Assembly: GCF_002165135.1 (NCBI RefSeq)
Contig: NZ_NFZQ01000005.1
Span: 1 to 64,000 of the forward strand
Origin: Pseudomonas sp. SID14000
Lineage (GTDB): Bacteria; Pseudomonadota; Gammaproteobacteria; Pseudomonadales; Pseudomonadaceae
DNA length: 64,000 nt
Direction: 5' to 3'
A model generated the notes under the pieces. The model was given only the letters and a program-made list of their open reading frames with translations, was not told where the DNA came from and ran no database searches. The translations under genes were made by a program, and so were the position numbers. Positions 53,404-64,000 of the stretch are shown here, one piece after another (positions within the stretch are counted from its first letter, which is position 1; every line of letters starts with the position of its first letter).

Positions 53404-54294
53404 ATGTCCAAACGCCTGGTGCCCTCCATGACCGCCCTGCAGTGCTTTGAAGCTGCAGCCCGCCATTTGAGCTTTACCCGTGCCGCCGAAGAGCTGCACC
53501 TGACCCAGAGTGCCGTCAGCAAGCAGGTAGCGCAGCTTGAAGACATGTTGCGCCACCACCTGTTCCTGCGCATTCGCCGTCGCCTGCAACTGACGCCGGC
53601 GGGCAGCCTGTACCTGGCCGAGGTCAACAAGATCCTCACCCAGGTCGACATGTCCAGCCGCTACGTGCTCACCTACGGCGAGCAGACCGAGATACTGAAG
53701 GTAGCCACTCAACCGAGTTTTGGCGTGCGCTGGTTGATCCCGCACCTCAAGGGCTTTGGCAAGCGCCACGGCAACATCCACCTGGACATCCGCAACGAGA
53801 TGGAGCCGTTCGCCCTGCTGCAGGGCTCGGCGGATGTGGTGTTCTTCTATGGCCAGGGCACTTGGCCGGGAGCGACCTGCGTGGAGCTGTTCCGTGAGGA
53901 GGTGGTGCCGGTATGTGCGCCGGAGCTGCTGGCCGGACATGAACTGAACGATGCCGGGGAGCTGGCCGAACTGGTGCTGCTGCAGAGCACCTCGCGGCCC
54001 GAGGCCTGGCATGAGTGGTTCCTGGAGTTGGGTCTGCAGAGCGTCAGCGCCTACCACGGGCCGCGCTTCGATACGTTCTATATGGCCTTGAGCGCGGCGC
54101 AGGCCGGGTGCGGGGTGGCGCTGGTGCCGCGTTATCTGGCAGCGAAGGAGCTGGCCGAGGGGAGTTTGGTGGTACCGTGGAACCATGCGATGCGCAGTGC
54201 CGGGGCGCATTACCTGGCGTATGCCGAGCATGCGGCGGAAGTGCCCAAGGTAAGGGCATTGGTGGAGTGGATTCGCGAGCAGCTTCAGGCTTGA
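53404..54294 (+). CDS. LysR-family regulator of amaAB (probable)
   Basis: A 296-residue LysR protein: MTALQCFEAAARHLSFTRAA, HLTQSAVSKQVAQLEDMLR, then a substrate domain with LKVATQPSFGVRWLIPHL and a SGAxYLxY-like C-terminus (AGAHYLAYAEHAAEVPKV). Its gene diverges from amaA with a LysR box between them, so it probably senses a lysine-pathway intermediate and controls amaA-amaB. It belongs to the GcvA-like group, which often responds to amino-acid metabolites. Confidence 0.87.
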   Translation: MSKRLVPSMTALQCFEAAARHLSFTRAAEELHLTQSAVSKQVAQLEDMLRHHLFLRIRRRLQLTPAGSLYLAEVNKILTQVDMSSRYVLTYGEQTEILKVATQPSFGVRWLIPHLKGFGKRHGNIHLDIRNEMEPFALLQGSADVVFFYGQGTWPGATCVELFREEVVPVCAPELLAGHELNDAGELAELVLLQSTSRPEAWHEWFLELGLQSVSAYHGPRFDTFYMALSAAQAGCGVALVPRYLAAKELAEGSLVVPWNHAMRSAGAHYLAYAEHAAEVPKVRALVEWIREQLQA

Positions 54295-54376
54295 GGGCCT
54301 CTTCGCGGGCGAACCCGCTCCCACAGGTATCGCGCAAGGCCTGAGCCCTGTGAGGTACCCGCGAAAGGGCCCTTGA
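54293..54376. repeat. REP with a truncated partner
   Basis: A full REP at 54293-54328 is followed by a shortened inverted copy (gaggtacccgcgaaagggcccttgag) lacking the ctgtgggagcg half. Confidence 0.8.
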
Positions 54377-54478
54377 GGTCGATCAAAAAAGGAATGACAC
54401 ACTCACTTTTTTTCGCTTGTGAGCCAAGTGCATTCCCAGCTTTCATGTAAGTATCCAAACCCAACCAGGAAGCTAGCG

Positions 54479-55864
54479 ATGCCCGCCCACGATTTCGTCA
54501 GCCCCGACAGCATCCGCGCGCAGTTCTCTGCCGCCATGTCGCTCATGTACAAACAGGAAGTGCCCCTGTATGGCACGTTGCTGGAGCTGGTGAGCGAAAT
54601 CAACCAGCAGGTCATGGCCCAGCAACCCGAAGTCGCCGAGGCCCTGCGCTGGACCGGCGAAATCGAGCGCCTGGACCAGGAGCGCCATGGTGCCATCCGC
54701 GTCGGCACCGCCGCAGAACTGGCCACCATCGCCCGACTGTTCGCGGTCATGGGCATGCACCCGGTCGGCTACTACGACCTCAGTTCAGCAGGTGTACCAG
54801 TGCATTCCACCGCCTTCCGCGCGGTGCACGAGCAGTCGCTGCACATCAGCCCGTTCCGCGTATTCACCTCGCTGTTGCGCCTGGAGCTGATCGACAACCC
54901 GCAGCTGCGCGAGCTGGCAGAGAGCATCCTGGCCAAGCGCCAGATCTTCACCGCCCGCGTCCTCGAACTGATCGACCAATGCGAGCGCGATGGTGGCCTT
55001 GACGCCGCCGATGCCGAGGCGTTCGTGCAGGAAGCACTGCACACCTTCCGTTGGCACCATGACGCCACCGTCACTGCCGAGCAGTACCAGCAGTTGCACG
55101 ACCAGCACCGCCTGATCGCCGATGTGGTGGCCTTCAAGGGCCCGCACATCAACCACCTGACCCCGCGCACCCTGGACATCGATGCGATCCAGCTGGGCAT
55201 GCCAGCCAAGGGCATTCCGCCGAAGGCCGTGGTCGAAGGCCCGCCCACCCGCCGTCACCCGATCCTGCTGCGCCAGACCAGCTTCAAGGCCCTGCAGGAA
55301 AAGGTCGCGTTCAGCGACCAGCAGGGCAGCCACACCGCGCGCTTCGGCGAAATAGAGCAACGCGGCGCGGCACTGACGCCGAAAGGTCGCCAGCTGTACG
55401 ACAAACTGCTCGACGCCACCCGCGCCGCCCTGGGTGGTGCCCCGGCCGAGGCCAATGCCGAACGCTACATGGCGTTGTTGAAGGATACCTTTGCCGAATT
55501 CCCGGATGACCTGGCGCAGATGCGTGAACAGGGCCTGGCCTACTTCCGCTACTTCGCCACCGAGAAAGGCCTGGCCGCGCGTGACCAGGATGACCGCCCG
55601 ACCACACTGGAAGGGCTGATCGAGGCTGGCCACGTGCACTTCGAGGCACTGGTGTACGAGGACTTCCTGCCGGTGAGTGCGGCGGGGATCTTCCAGTCCA
55701 ACCTCGGTGACGATGCGCAGGCCGAGTACGGCAGCAACGCCAACCGCGACGCGTTCGAAGCGGCGCTGGGGCTGCAGGTACAGGATGAGCTGGCGTTGTA
55801 TGCTCAGAGTGAGCGCCGGTCGCTGCAGGCGTGTGCACAGGCTCTGAATCTGGGCTCGATGTAA
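54479..55864 (+). CDS. hglS: 2-oxoadipate dioxygenase/decarboxylase (D-2-hydroxyglutarate synthase) HglS
   Basis: A 461-residue DUF1338 protein (YdcJ family). The family's conserved metal and substrate residues are visible: His70 and Arg74 in QERHGAIRVG, His226 in GPHINHLTPR, and a Glu in ARFGEIEQRG (about 291-293). HglS is a non-haem iron enzyme that converts 2-oxoadipate to D-2-hydroxyglutarate, linking lysine catabolism to 2-oxoglutarate. The neighbouring amaAB genes make 2-aminoadipate, the precursor of its substrate. The start MPAHDFVSPDS follows the SD ccagga; 20 codons upstream are rejected. Confidence 0.93.
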   Translation: MPAHDFVSPDSIRAQFSAAMSLMYKQEVPLYGTLLELVSEINQQVMAQQPEVAEALRWTGEIERLDQERHGAIRVGTAAELATIARLFAVMGMHPVGYYDLSSAGVPVHSTAFRAVHEQSLHISPFRVFTSLLRLELIDNPQLRELAESILAKRQIFTARVLELIDQCERDGGLDAADAEAFVQEALHTFRWHHDATVTAEQYQQLHDQHRLIADVVAFKGPHINHLTPRTLDIDAIQLGMPAKGIPPKAVVEGPPTRRHPILLRQTSFKALQEKVAFSDQQGSHTARFGEIEQRGAALTPKGRQLYDKLLDATRAALGGAPAEANAERYMALLKDTFAEFPDDLAQMREQGLAYFRYFATEKGLAARDQDDRPTTLEGLIEAGHVHFEALVYEDFLPVSAAGIFQSNLGDDAQAEYGSNANRDAFEAALGLQVQDELALYAQSERRSLQACAQALNLGSM

Positions 55865-55869
55865 GGCAT

Positions 55870-55975
55870 TGCGGCCTTTTCGCGGGTCAACCCGCTCCCA
55901 CAGGCCCGCTGCACGCCTTCAGGCCTGCGCTTTACCTGTGGGAGCGGGTTTACCCGCGAAGAGGCCGGTACAGGC
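55870..55975. repeat. Inverted REP pair
   Basis: Two facing REPs between the convergent hglS and LysR genes. Confidence 0.85.
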
Positions 55976-55977
55976 GA

Positions 55978-56904
55978 TCAAAGGGGCGGCAGAATCTGCA
56001 CATCCGGCAAATCCATCGCCGCCACCTCCTCTTCCAGAAACGCGCTCAAACGCCGCAACCGCTCGCCCCCTGGCCGCGTACGCGGCCATACCAGGTAGTA
56101 ATCCATCCCGCTGGGCACCGCCGTCGGCCAAGGCAGGCTCAAGCGCCCCTGTGCCACATCCTCGGCCACCATCAGCAAATCGCCCATGGAAATGCCATAG
56201 CCACGCGCCGCGGCAATCATGCCCAGCTCCAGGGTGTCGAATACCTGCCCGCCCTTGAGCGAAACCTTGTCACTCAGCCCCATGCGCTCCAGCCATTCCC
56301 GCCAATCGCGCTTGTCCACCGTGGGGTGCAGCAACTCGATGCAGGCCAGCCGGCGCTCGTCCCACGGTTCCTCGTCAAGCAGGTCTGGCGCACCCACGGG
56401 GATCAGCAACTCCGGGAACAACTTACGCACCTCCCAGTCCGGCGGGAACACGCCATCGCTGAGCAACACCGCGCAATCGAACGGTTCCTGGTTGAAGTCC
56501 ACATGGTCGACATCCATCCAGGCGCTGGTCAATTGCACTTCATTGCCAGGCTGCAAATGGCGAAAGCGGCTCAAGCGCGCCAGCAACCAGCGCATGGTCA
56601 GGGTCGAGGGGGCCTTCATGCGCAGGATGTCATCTTCACCGCGCAAGGTATCGCAAGCCCGCTCGAGTGCGGCAAAGCCTTCGCGCACACCGGGCAGCAG
56701 CACGCGCGCCGCTTCGGTCAGTTGCAGGCTGCGGCCGCTGCGCACGAACAGGCGGCAGGCAAAGTGCTCCTCCAGCGTGCGGATATGCCGGCTGACCGCG
56801 CTCTGGGTGATCGACAGCTCTTCGCCGGCACGGGTGAAGGAACTTAGCCGCGCGGCGGCTTCGAATGCGCGCAGGGCATACAGCGGGGGGAGCTGACGGG
56901 ACAT
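55978..56904 (-). CDS. LysR-family regulator (GcvA-like)
   Basis: A 308-residue LysR protein: LPPLYALRAFEAAARLSSFT, ITQSAVSRHIRTLEEHFACR, LTEAARVLLPGVREGF, then a substrate domain (STLTMRWLLARLSRFRHL, WMDVDHVDFNQEPFDCAVLL) and WPRTRPGGERLRRLSAFLEEE at the end. Divergent from the MATE pump gene across a 157-bp region with a strong palindrome, so it may control the pump; other targets such as hglS are possible. The start MSRQLPPL matches the family; 18 codons upstream are ignored. Confidence 0.87.
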   Translation of the reverse strand: MSRQLPPLYALRAFEAAARLSSFTRAGEELSITQSAVSRHIRTLEEHFACRLFVRSGRSLQLTEAARVLLPGVREGFAALERACDTLRGEDDILRMKAPSTLTMRWLLARLSRFRHLQPGNEVQLTSAWMDVDHVDFNQEPFDCAVLLSDGVFPPDWEVRKLFPELLIPVGAPDLLDEEPWDERRLACIELLHPTVDKRDWREWLERMGLSDKVSLKGGQVFDTLELGMIAAARGYGISMGDLLMVAEDVAQGRLSLPWPTAVPSGMDYYLVWPRTRPGGERLRRLSAFLEEEVAAMDLPDVQILPPL

Positions 56905-56954
56905 GAGGCACCTGCCATGAGGAGCTGTGGAGTGAATCACCGGGAAGCATATAT

Positions 56955-56973
56955 GCATGAGTCAGACTCATGC
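56955..56973. promoter_or_regulatory. Palindromic operator between LysR and MATE genes
   Basis: GCATGAGTCAGACTCATGC is a perfect palindrome of 9-bp arms around one base and contains a T-N11-A spacing. It lies about 50 nt before the LysR start and 90 nt before the MATE start. Coordinates may be off by one base. Confidence 0.55.
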
Positions 56974-57061
56974 CAATGATCGCTTTTATCCTTTTGTGCA
57001 AAGTTGACCAAAGCCTCAGAATCGCCCTTCGTTGATCACCCCAGGAAAAAGGACTGCCCCC

Positions 57062-58450
57062 ATGCACGTCGCGCCCACCACAGAACTCAAGGCTTTGCTG
57101 CGCCTGGCCGGGCCGCTGATCGCCTCGCAGTTGGCGCACATGCTGATGGTGCTGACCGATACCCTGATGATGGCCCGCATCAGCCCGCAAGCCCTGGCCG
57201 GTGGCGGCCTGGGCGCAGCGAGCTACTCGTTCGTGTCGATCTTCTGCCTGGGCGTGATCGCGGCGGTCGGCACCCTGGTGGCGATCCGCAAGGGCGCCAA
57301 CGACATCGAGGGTGCCACCCGCCTGGCGCAGAGCGGCCTGTGGCTGGCCTGGGGCCTGGCGCTGTTTGCTGGGCTGGTGCTGTGGAACCTGGAGCCGGTA
57401 CTGCTGCTGTTCGGGCAAAAGCCCGAGAACGTTGCTTCGGCCGCCGAATTCCTCACCCTGCTGCCACTGGCCCTGCCCGGCTACCTGACCTTCATGGCCT
57501 TGCGCGGCTTCACCAGCGCGCTGGGCCGCTCGACCCCGGTGATGGTCATCAGCCTGGTCGGCACGGTGCTCAACTACCTGTTCAACGTGGCGCTGATCGA
57601 AGGCATGTTCGGCCTGCCCAAGCTGGGCCTGATGGGCATCGGCCTGGTCACCGCGGTGGTGTCGATGGGCATGGCCATCGCCCTGGCGCTGTATATTCGC
57701 TGGCACCCGGCCTATGCCGCCTACCCGCTGCGCAAGGGCCTGTCGCGCCCGTCGTTGCCGGCCCTGCGCGAGCTGTGGCGGCTGGGCCTGCCGATTGGCG
57801 GCACCTACATGGTGGAAGTCGGCCTGTTCGCCTTCGCTGCGCTGTGCATGGGCGTGCTGGGCAGTACCGAGCTGGCGGCGCACCAGATCGCCCTGCAGAT
57901 CGTCTCCACGGCATTCATGGTGCCGACAGGGTTATCGTATGCAGTCACCATGCGCGTGGGGCTTTACTACGGCGCCGGCAACCTGCTGGCAGCGCGCAGC
58001 GCCGGGCGGGTGGGCATCGGCTTCGGGGCGATGATCATGTTTGCCTTCGCCGCGCTGTTCTGGCTGCTGCCCGATGCACTGGTGGGGCTGTTCATCGACC
58101 GTGACGACCCGGCATTTGCGGCGATCTTCCAGCTGGCGGTGCAGTTGCTGATGGTGGCGGCGTGGTTCGAGCTGTTCGATGGCATGCAGACGATCGCGAT
58201 GGGCTCGATCCGTGGGCTGAAGGATGCCAAGACCACCTTCCTGATCGGGCTGGTTTGCTACTGGCTGGTGGGGGCGCCGAGTGCCTGGCTGTTCACCTTC
58301 AACCTGGGCGGTGGTGCGGTCGGAGTGTGGTGGGGGCTGGCGTTGGGGTTGGCGTGTGCGGCGGTGGCACTGACCTTTGGCTTTGAGTGGCGCATGAAGC
58401 GGCTTTTGGGTAAGGCCGGGATGGGTGGCGCGGTTACGGCTTCGGCCTGA
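57062..58450 (+). CDS. MATE-family multidrug efflux transporter
   Basis: A 462-residue MATE exporter with twelve membrane segments: LRLAGPLIASQLAHMLMVLT, MMARISPQALAGGGLGAASY, LGRSTPVMVISLVGTVLNYLFNVALIEG, and LGSTELAAHQIALQIVSTAF. It likely exchanges Na+ or H+ for cationic drugs. The ATG at 57062 has the SD agga about 10 nt upstream and begins at the first conserved residue; a TTG 10 codons earlier is in frame but has no support. Divergent LysR gene may control it. Confidence 0.9.
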   Translation: MHVAPTTELKALLRLAGPLIASQLAHMLMVLTDTLMMARISPQALAGGGLGAASYSFVSIFCLGVIAAVGTLVAIRKGANDIEGATRLAQSGLWLAWGLALFAGLVLWNLEPVLLLFGQKPENVASAAEFLTLLPLALPGYLTFMALRGFTSALGRSTPVMVISLVGTVLNYLFNVALIEGMFGLPKLGLMGIGLVTAVVSMGMAIALALYIRWHPAYAAYPLRKGLSRPSLPALRELWRLGLPIGGTYMVEVGLFAFAALCMGVLGSTELAAHQIALQIVSTAFMVPTGLSYAVTMRVGLYYGAGNLLAARSAGRVGIGFGAMIMFAFAALFWLLPDALVGLFIDRDDPAFAAIFQLAVQLLMVAAWFELFDGMQTIAMGSIRGLKDAKTTFLIGLVCYWLVGAPSAWLFTFNLGGGAVGVWWGLALGLACAAVALTFGFEWRMKRLLGKAGMGGAVTASA

Positions 58451-58453
58451 CTT

Positions 58454-58554
58454 GCGGGCCTCTTCGCGGGTAAACCCGCTCCCACAGGGAATGCGCAGAG
58501 TCTGAATCCTGTGCAAAGCCTGTGGGAGCGGGTTCACCCGCGAAAGGGCCCTAA
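58454..58554. repeat. Inverted REP pair
   Basis: Two facing REPs between the convergent MATE and GGDEF-EAL genes, touching the stop region of the latter. Confidence 0.85.
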
Positions 58555-60218
58555 AGGGCTGCGCCCAACTGGCAGCCGGTCGCCTGCAGCAAAAACTCTA
58601 TCAACTCCCCCACCGGCAGCGGCTTGCTGACCAGGAAACCCTGCACCTGGTCACAGCCAAACCCACGCAGCAACGCCATCTGCTCTTCGCTTTCCACCCC
58701 TTCGGCCACCACCTCCAGGTTGAGGTTGTGCGCCAGGTTGATCATGGCGTGCACAAGCTTGCGGTTCTCCTCGCGCATTTCCATTTCCGCGACAAAACTG
58801 CGGTCCACCTTGAGCAAGGTAATCGGCAGGCTGTTGAGGTGCACGAACGAAGAGAACCCGGTACCGAAATCATCGAGCGAGAAGCGCACGCCCAGGCGTC
58901 CCAGGGCGTCCATGGTCTGGCGCACCAGCTCGTTGCGGCGCATCACCGCCGTTTCGGTCAGCTCGAATTCCAGCCAGCGGGCATCCACGCCATGCTCCAG
59001 AATCAGGCGGCTCAAGGTCGCCAGCAGCTGGCTGTCCTGGAACTGGCGGAAGCTCAGGTTGACCGCCATGTGCAGCGGCTCCAGGCCACCTTCGCATAGC
59101 GCTTGCATGTCGCGCAGGGCACGGGAAATCACCCAGTAGCCCAGCGGCACGATCAGGCCGCTCTGCTCGGCCAGCGGCACGAATTCGCTGGGCGGCAACA
59201 GACCGCGCTCGGCATGCCGCCAGCGCACCAGCGCCTCGAGGCCGACGATACGTCCGTCGGCCAGGTTCAGCCGCGGCTGGTAGTGCAGTTCCAGCTCGTC
59301 ACGACGCAGGGCGCGGCGCAATTCGCTTTCCAGGTCGGCAAGGCTGCGGGCGTTGCGGTTGATGCGTTCATTGAAGACATGATACGTGCAGCCCTGGCTG
59401 GCCTTTGCCTGGCGCATGGCAATGTGTGCGTGCCACATCAGCGGATCGGCCCCACCCTGGGCGCGGGCATGGGCCAGGCCCAGGCTGCAGCCCAGCAACA
59501 GGCTTTCGCCATCGATCCAATAGGGTTCGGCCAGCGCCTCGACGATGCGCTCGGCCATCCATTCGGCACGGTTGGCGTCACGGCGGGTGTCGATCAGCAG
59601 GGCGAACTCGTCACTGCCCAGACGTGCCAGTTGGTCACCCGCCTCCAGTTGCTGCTTCAACCGCGCCACCACCTGCAGGATCAGGCGGTCGCCGCTCTGG
59701 TGGCCAAGGGCATCGTTGACGTGGCGGAAGTTGTCCAGATCCAGGTGGCCGAGGGCAAGACCGCGACCGTCGTTCTCGGCCAGGCGCGCGGTCAGCAAAG
59801 CCTGGAAGCCCTGGCGGTTGGCGATGCCGGTCAGCGGGTCCTGCTCGGCCAGGCGCTGCAAGGTGGCCACCAGCACGCCGCGCTCGCGCACATGGCGCAG
59901 CGAGCGGCGCACGGTGTCGGCATTGAGCTGGTCACGCACCAGCCAGTCGCTGACGGCGCTAGGCGCTACCTGGGGTTCGTGGTCGAGCAGCAGGATGGTC
60001 GGCAGCTCGCAGCGCCCGGGCGCGGGCTGCAGGGCCGGGGTTGCAAGCACGACAGCCTGGCGATCATGGCTGAACAGGCTGTCGACAGCCTCCCAGTTCG
60101 GTGCCGTCAGCAGCACGGCGCTGCCACCCAGGGCAGGCATGCACGCGCGTAGCAGCCCGGCCCATTCCGGCTCATCGGCCAACAGCAGCAAACGCAATGG
60201 TTCGACAGGCGTGGACAA
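58551..60218 (-). CDS. GGDEF-EAL protein, probable c-di-GMP phosphodiesterase
   Basis: A 555-residue cytosolic protein. Residues about 1-110 are a degenerate receiver-like domain (LLLLADEPEWAGLLRACMPAL, no clear phospho-Asp signature). Residues about 125-285 are a GGDEF domain whose active site reads LGSDEF rather than GGDEF. Residues about 300-545 are an EAL domain with all usual motifs: IVGLEALVRW, NLSFRQFQD, ELTETAVM, DDFGTGFSS, KVDRSFV and AEGVESEEQ. Intact EAL plus altered GGDEF suggests hydrolysis of c-di-GMP, perhaps with GTP-binding control. A Fur-like palindrome lies about 60-70 nt upstream. Confidence 0.9.
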   Translation of the reverse strand: MSTPVEPLRLLLLADEPEWAGLLRACMPALGGSAVLLTAPNWEAVDSLFSHDRQAVVLATPALQPAPGRCELPTILLLDHEPQVAPSAVSDWLVRDQLNADTVRRSLRHVRERGVLVATLQRLAEQDPLTGIANRQGFQALLTARLAENDGRGLALGHLDLDNFRHVNDALGHQSGDRLILQVVARLKQQLEAGDQLARLGSDEFALLIDTRRDANRAEWMAERIVEALAEPYWIDGESLLLGCSLGLAHARAQGGADPLMWHAHIAMRQAKASQGCTYHVFNERINRNARSLADLESELRRALRRDELELHYQPRLNLADGRIVGLEALVRWRHAERGLLPPSEFVPLAEQSGLIVPLGYWVISRALRDMQALCEGGLEPLHMAVNLSFRQFQDSQLLATLSRLILEHGVDARWLEFELTETAVMRRNELVRQTMDALGRLGVRFSLDDFGTGFSSFVHLNSLPITLLKVDRSFVAEMEMREENRKLVHAMINLAHNLNLEVVAEGVESEEQMALLRGFGCDQVQGFLVSKPLPVGELIEFLLQATGCQLGAAL

Positions 60219-60275
60219 GCGGGCTCCTTAGGGCTTCACGGTGCAACGGAACGGTCAGGTATGCTACTGCATTAA

Positions 60276-60290
60276 TGAAAATGATTTTCA
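60276..60290. promoter_or_regulatory. Fur-box-like palindrome
   Basis: TGAAAATGATTTTCA matches the 7-1-7 Fur pattern (TGATAATGATTATCA) except for one symmetric change in each arm. It lies 58-72 nt before the GGDEF-EAL start and about 180 nt before rep, in an AT-rich stretch. Confidence 0.5.
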
Positions 60291-60470
60291 CTTTAATACA
60301 TGTTTCTACGGGCGTAGCATCCCGACGTATTTTGTCGTGCATCCTGCGCGAAACTGCGCCAGCCGGCAAATCCCGTTTACATATTTGACTCAGACGTCAG
60401 ACGGTCGCGCCACAACCGCCCCATGCCTGTTAGAATGCGCGGCTATTTTCTGGCGACCCCGGTTTCTAGC

Positions 60471-63118
<2,648 letters not shown>

Positions 63119-63121
63119 TGC

Positions 63122-63220
63122 CACACCGTGATCCCTGTGGGAGCGGGTTTACCCGCGAATGCGATTTCGAATGTGCCATCGCATTCGCGGGTAAACCCGC
63201 TCCCACAGGGGACGGTGTGC
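63122..63220. repeat. Long perfect REP hairpin, probable xpt terminator
   Basis: Two facing REPs whose symmetry extends outwards (cacaccgt / acggtgtg) and inwards (gaatgcgat / atcgcattc), giving arms of about 45 nt around a short loop. It lies between convergent xpt and the acetyl-CoA hydrolase gene. Confidence 0.85.
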
Positions 63221-63228
63221 CTCTGGAA

Positions 63229-64000
63229 TTATCTTGTAGCCTGTAAACCCGCCAGCAACAGCCTCTGGTACAGCTCTTCCTTCAGCCCCTGCGGCTGATC
63301 CAGCTGCATCCGCGCAAGGTGCCTCGCATAGCCCTCCGGCCCCGGCGCATCCAGCGCTGCCTTGCCCAGCTCCAGCACCTCGCTCAGCTTGAACTTGCTC
63401 TTCAACCAGTTCAGCGCCCGTAGCAAATGCCGTTCTTCAGCCGTAAAGTCCGTGCCCAGCGGATACTCCGGGAACAACCGCGAGTGCCGCGCCCTGATCG
63501 CCTCCAGGCGTTGCGGCGTATTGTCGGTAAAGCGCGCCTCCAGTTGAAAATCCCTGGCCAGCTTGCCGGCGTCCTTTGCCTGCTCGATCAGCCCCGGCTG
63601 GAACCGCGAATCACATACCGCCAGCAACCGCGCAATTACCTCGCTGTCGGTCTGTCCACGCAGGTCGGCAATGCCGTACTCGGTCACCACGATGTCGCGC
63701 AGGTGCCGAGGAATGGTGCAATGGCCATAGTTCCAGAACAGGTTCGAGGTCACCTCCCCGCCCGCCTCACGCCAGCTGCGCAGCAGCAGGATAGACCGCG
63801 CGCCCTCCAGCGCATGGCCCTGGGCGACGAAGTTGTACTGCCCGCCCACGCCACTGAGCACTCGGCCATCCTCCAGCTGGTCGGCCACCCCGGCACCGAG
63901 CAGGGTCATGCCGAACACGGTGTTGATGAAGCGCGCATCGTGGCGCTGGCGGCGCTTGAGCTCCTCCTGCCCGTACAGCTCGTTGATGAAGCTGATACGA
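63229..64000 (-). CDS. Acetyl-CoA hydrolase/transferase family protein, C-terminal part
   Basis: The frame is open to the window edge and encodes about 256 C-terminal residues. They begin RISFINELYGQEELKRRQRH and contain FGMTLLGAGVADQLEDGRVLSGVGGQYNFV, the GGQYNF-type block of the AcetylCoA_hyd_C domain. Next come VVTEYGIADLRGQTDSEV and a helical C-terminus. The catalytic Glu of the N-terminal part lies outside. Family members transfer CoA between acetate/propionate/succinate or hydrolyse acetyl-CoA; which applies cannot be told. The 5' end is missing. Confidence 0.88.
   Translation of the reverse strand, partial: RISFINELYGQEELKRRQRHDARFINTVFGMTLLGAGVADQLEDGRVLSGVGGQYNFVAQGHALEGARSILLLRSWREAGGEVTSNLFWNYGHCTIPRHLRDIVVTEYGIADLRGQTDSEVIARLLAVCDSRFQPGLIEQAKDAGKLARDFQLEARFTDNTPQRLEAIRARHSRLFPEYPLGTDFTAEERHLLRALNWLKSKFKLSEVLELGKAALDAPGPEGYARHLARMQLDQPQGLKEELYQRLLLAGLQATR

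Noticed and set aside
60275..60388. A 37-codon frame starting MKMIFTLIHV at the Fur-like box
   Set aside because: The ATG lies inside the palindrome, there is no SD, and the frame ends before rep; too weak to call a gene.

Overview
The window is chromosomal DNA of a fluorescent pseudomonad, almost certainly the Pseudomonas putida group. It is GC-rich. Core genes run in the order ubiD-rho-trxA-ppx/ppk-elbB-cyaA-rnk-cyaY-lptM-lysA-dapF-xerC-sutA-glnK/amtB-ubiK-comM, and later amaB-amaA-hglS-MATE-rep-xpt. Nearly every intergenic gap carries Pseudomonas REP palindromes (core gcgggtaaacccgc plus ctcccacagg). No tRNA, rRNA or CRISPR array is visible. The species assignment is inferred from family knowledge and remembered gene order, not from a search.

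Layout. 1-125: the end of an IS3-type element, cut by the window edge. 201-9665: gamma-glutamylcyclotransferase, ubiD with a flavin/iron-sulfur reductase, rho, thioredoxin, and the polyphosphate pair ppx/ppk, which converge and overlap at their 3' ends (a PHO box precedes ppx). 9879-16344: DedA protein, ElbB, YaiI, class I adenylate cyclase, Rnk, DUF1289 protein, CyaY. 16720-21342: a compact operon lptM-lysA-dapF-DUF484-xerC-HAD phosphatase. 21523-26674: SutA, the nitrogen operon glnK-amtB with a sigma54 promoter and NtrC-like site, UbiK, a small GGCT-like protein and ComM.

26851-33496 is a signalling locus: a 1682-residue sensor (degenerate Ser/Thr kinase, ATPase, GAF, histidine kinase) divergent from a regulator with two DNA-binding domains around a receiver, followed by a lone receiver protein. 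33552-37738 holds a YcaC-like hydrolase, two AraC-type regulators and a CPA2 antiporter. 37739-39487 is a small accessory patch: a long inverted-REP composite, a DUF3077/DUF6124-type gene behind a multi-hairpin leader, and a solitary PBECR2-like nuclease-domain gene. The two genes share a duplicated promoter cassette.

39684-50215 looks like an accessory catabolic or stress cluster: YcaC hydrolase, LysR regulator, OprD porin, MFS exporter, Tat-exported amidohydrolase, chloroperoxidase-like hydrolase, ABM-domain membrane protein and a MscS/cNMP channel. An approximately 80-bp promoter/operator is duplicated in front of the YcaC gene and the ABM gene. 50324-55864 is the L-pipecolate/2-aminoadipate branch of lysine catabolism (AmaB, AmaA, LysR, HglS). 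The end holds a LysR regulator, a MATE pump, a GGDEF-EAL protein with a nearby Fur-like palindrome, Rep helicase, xanthine phosphoribosyltransferase and the C-terminal part of an acetyl-CoA hydrolase/transferase.
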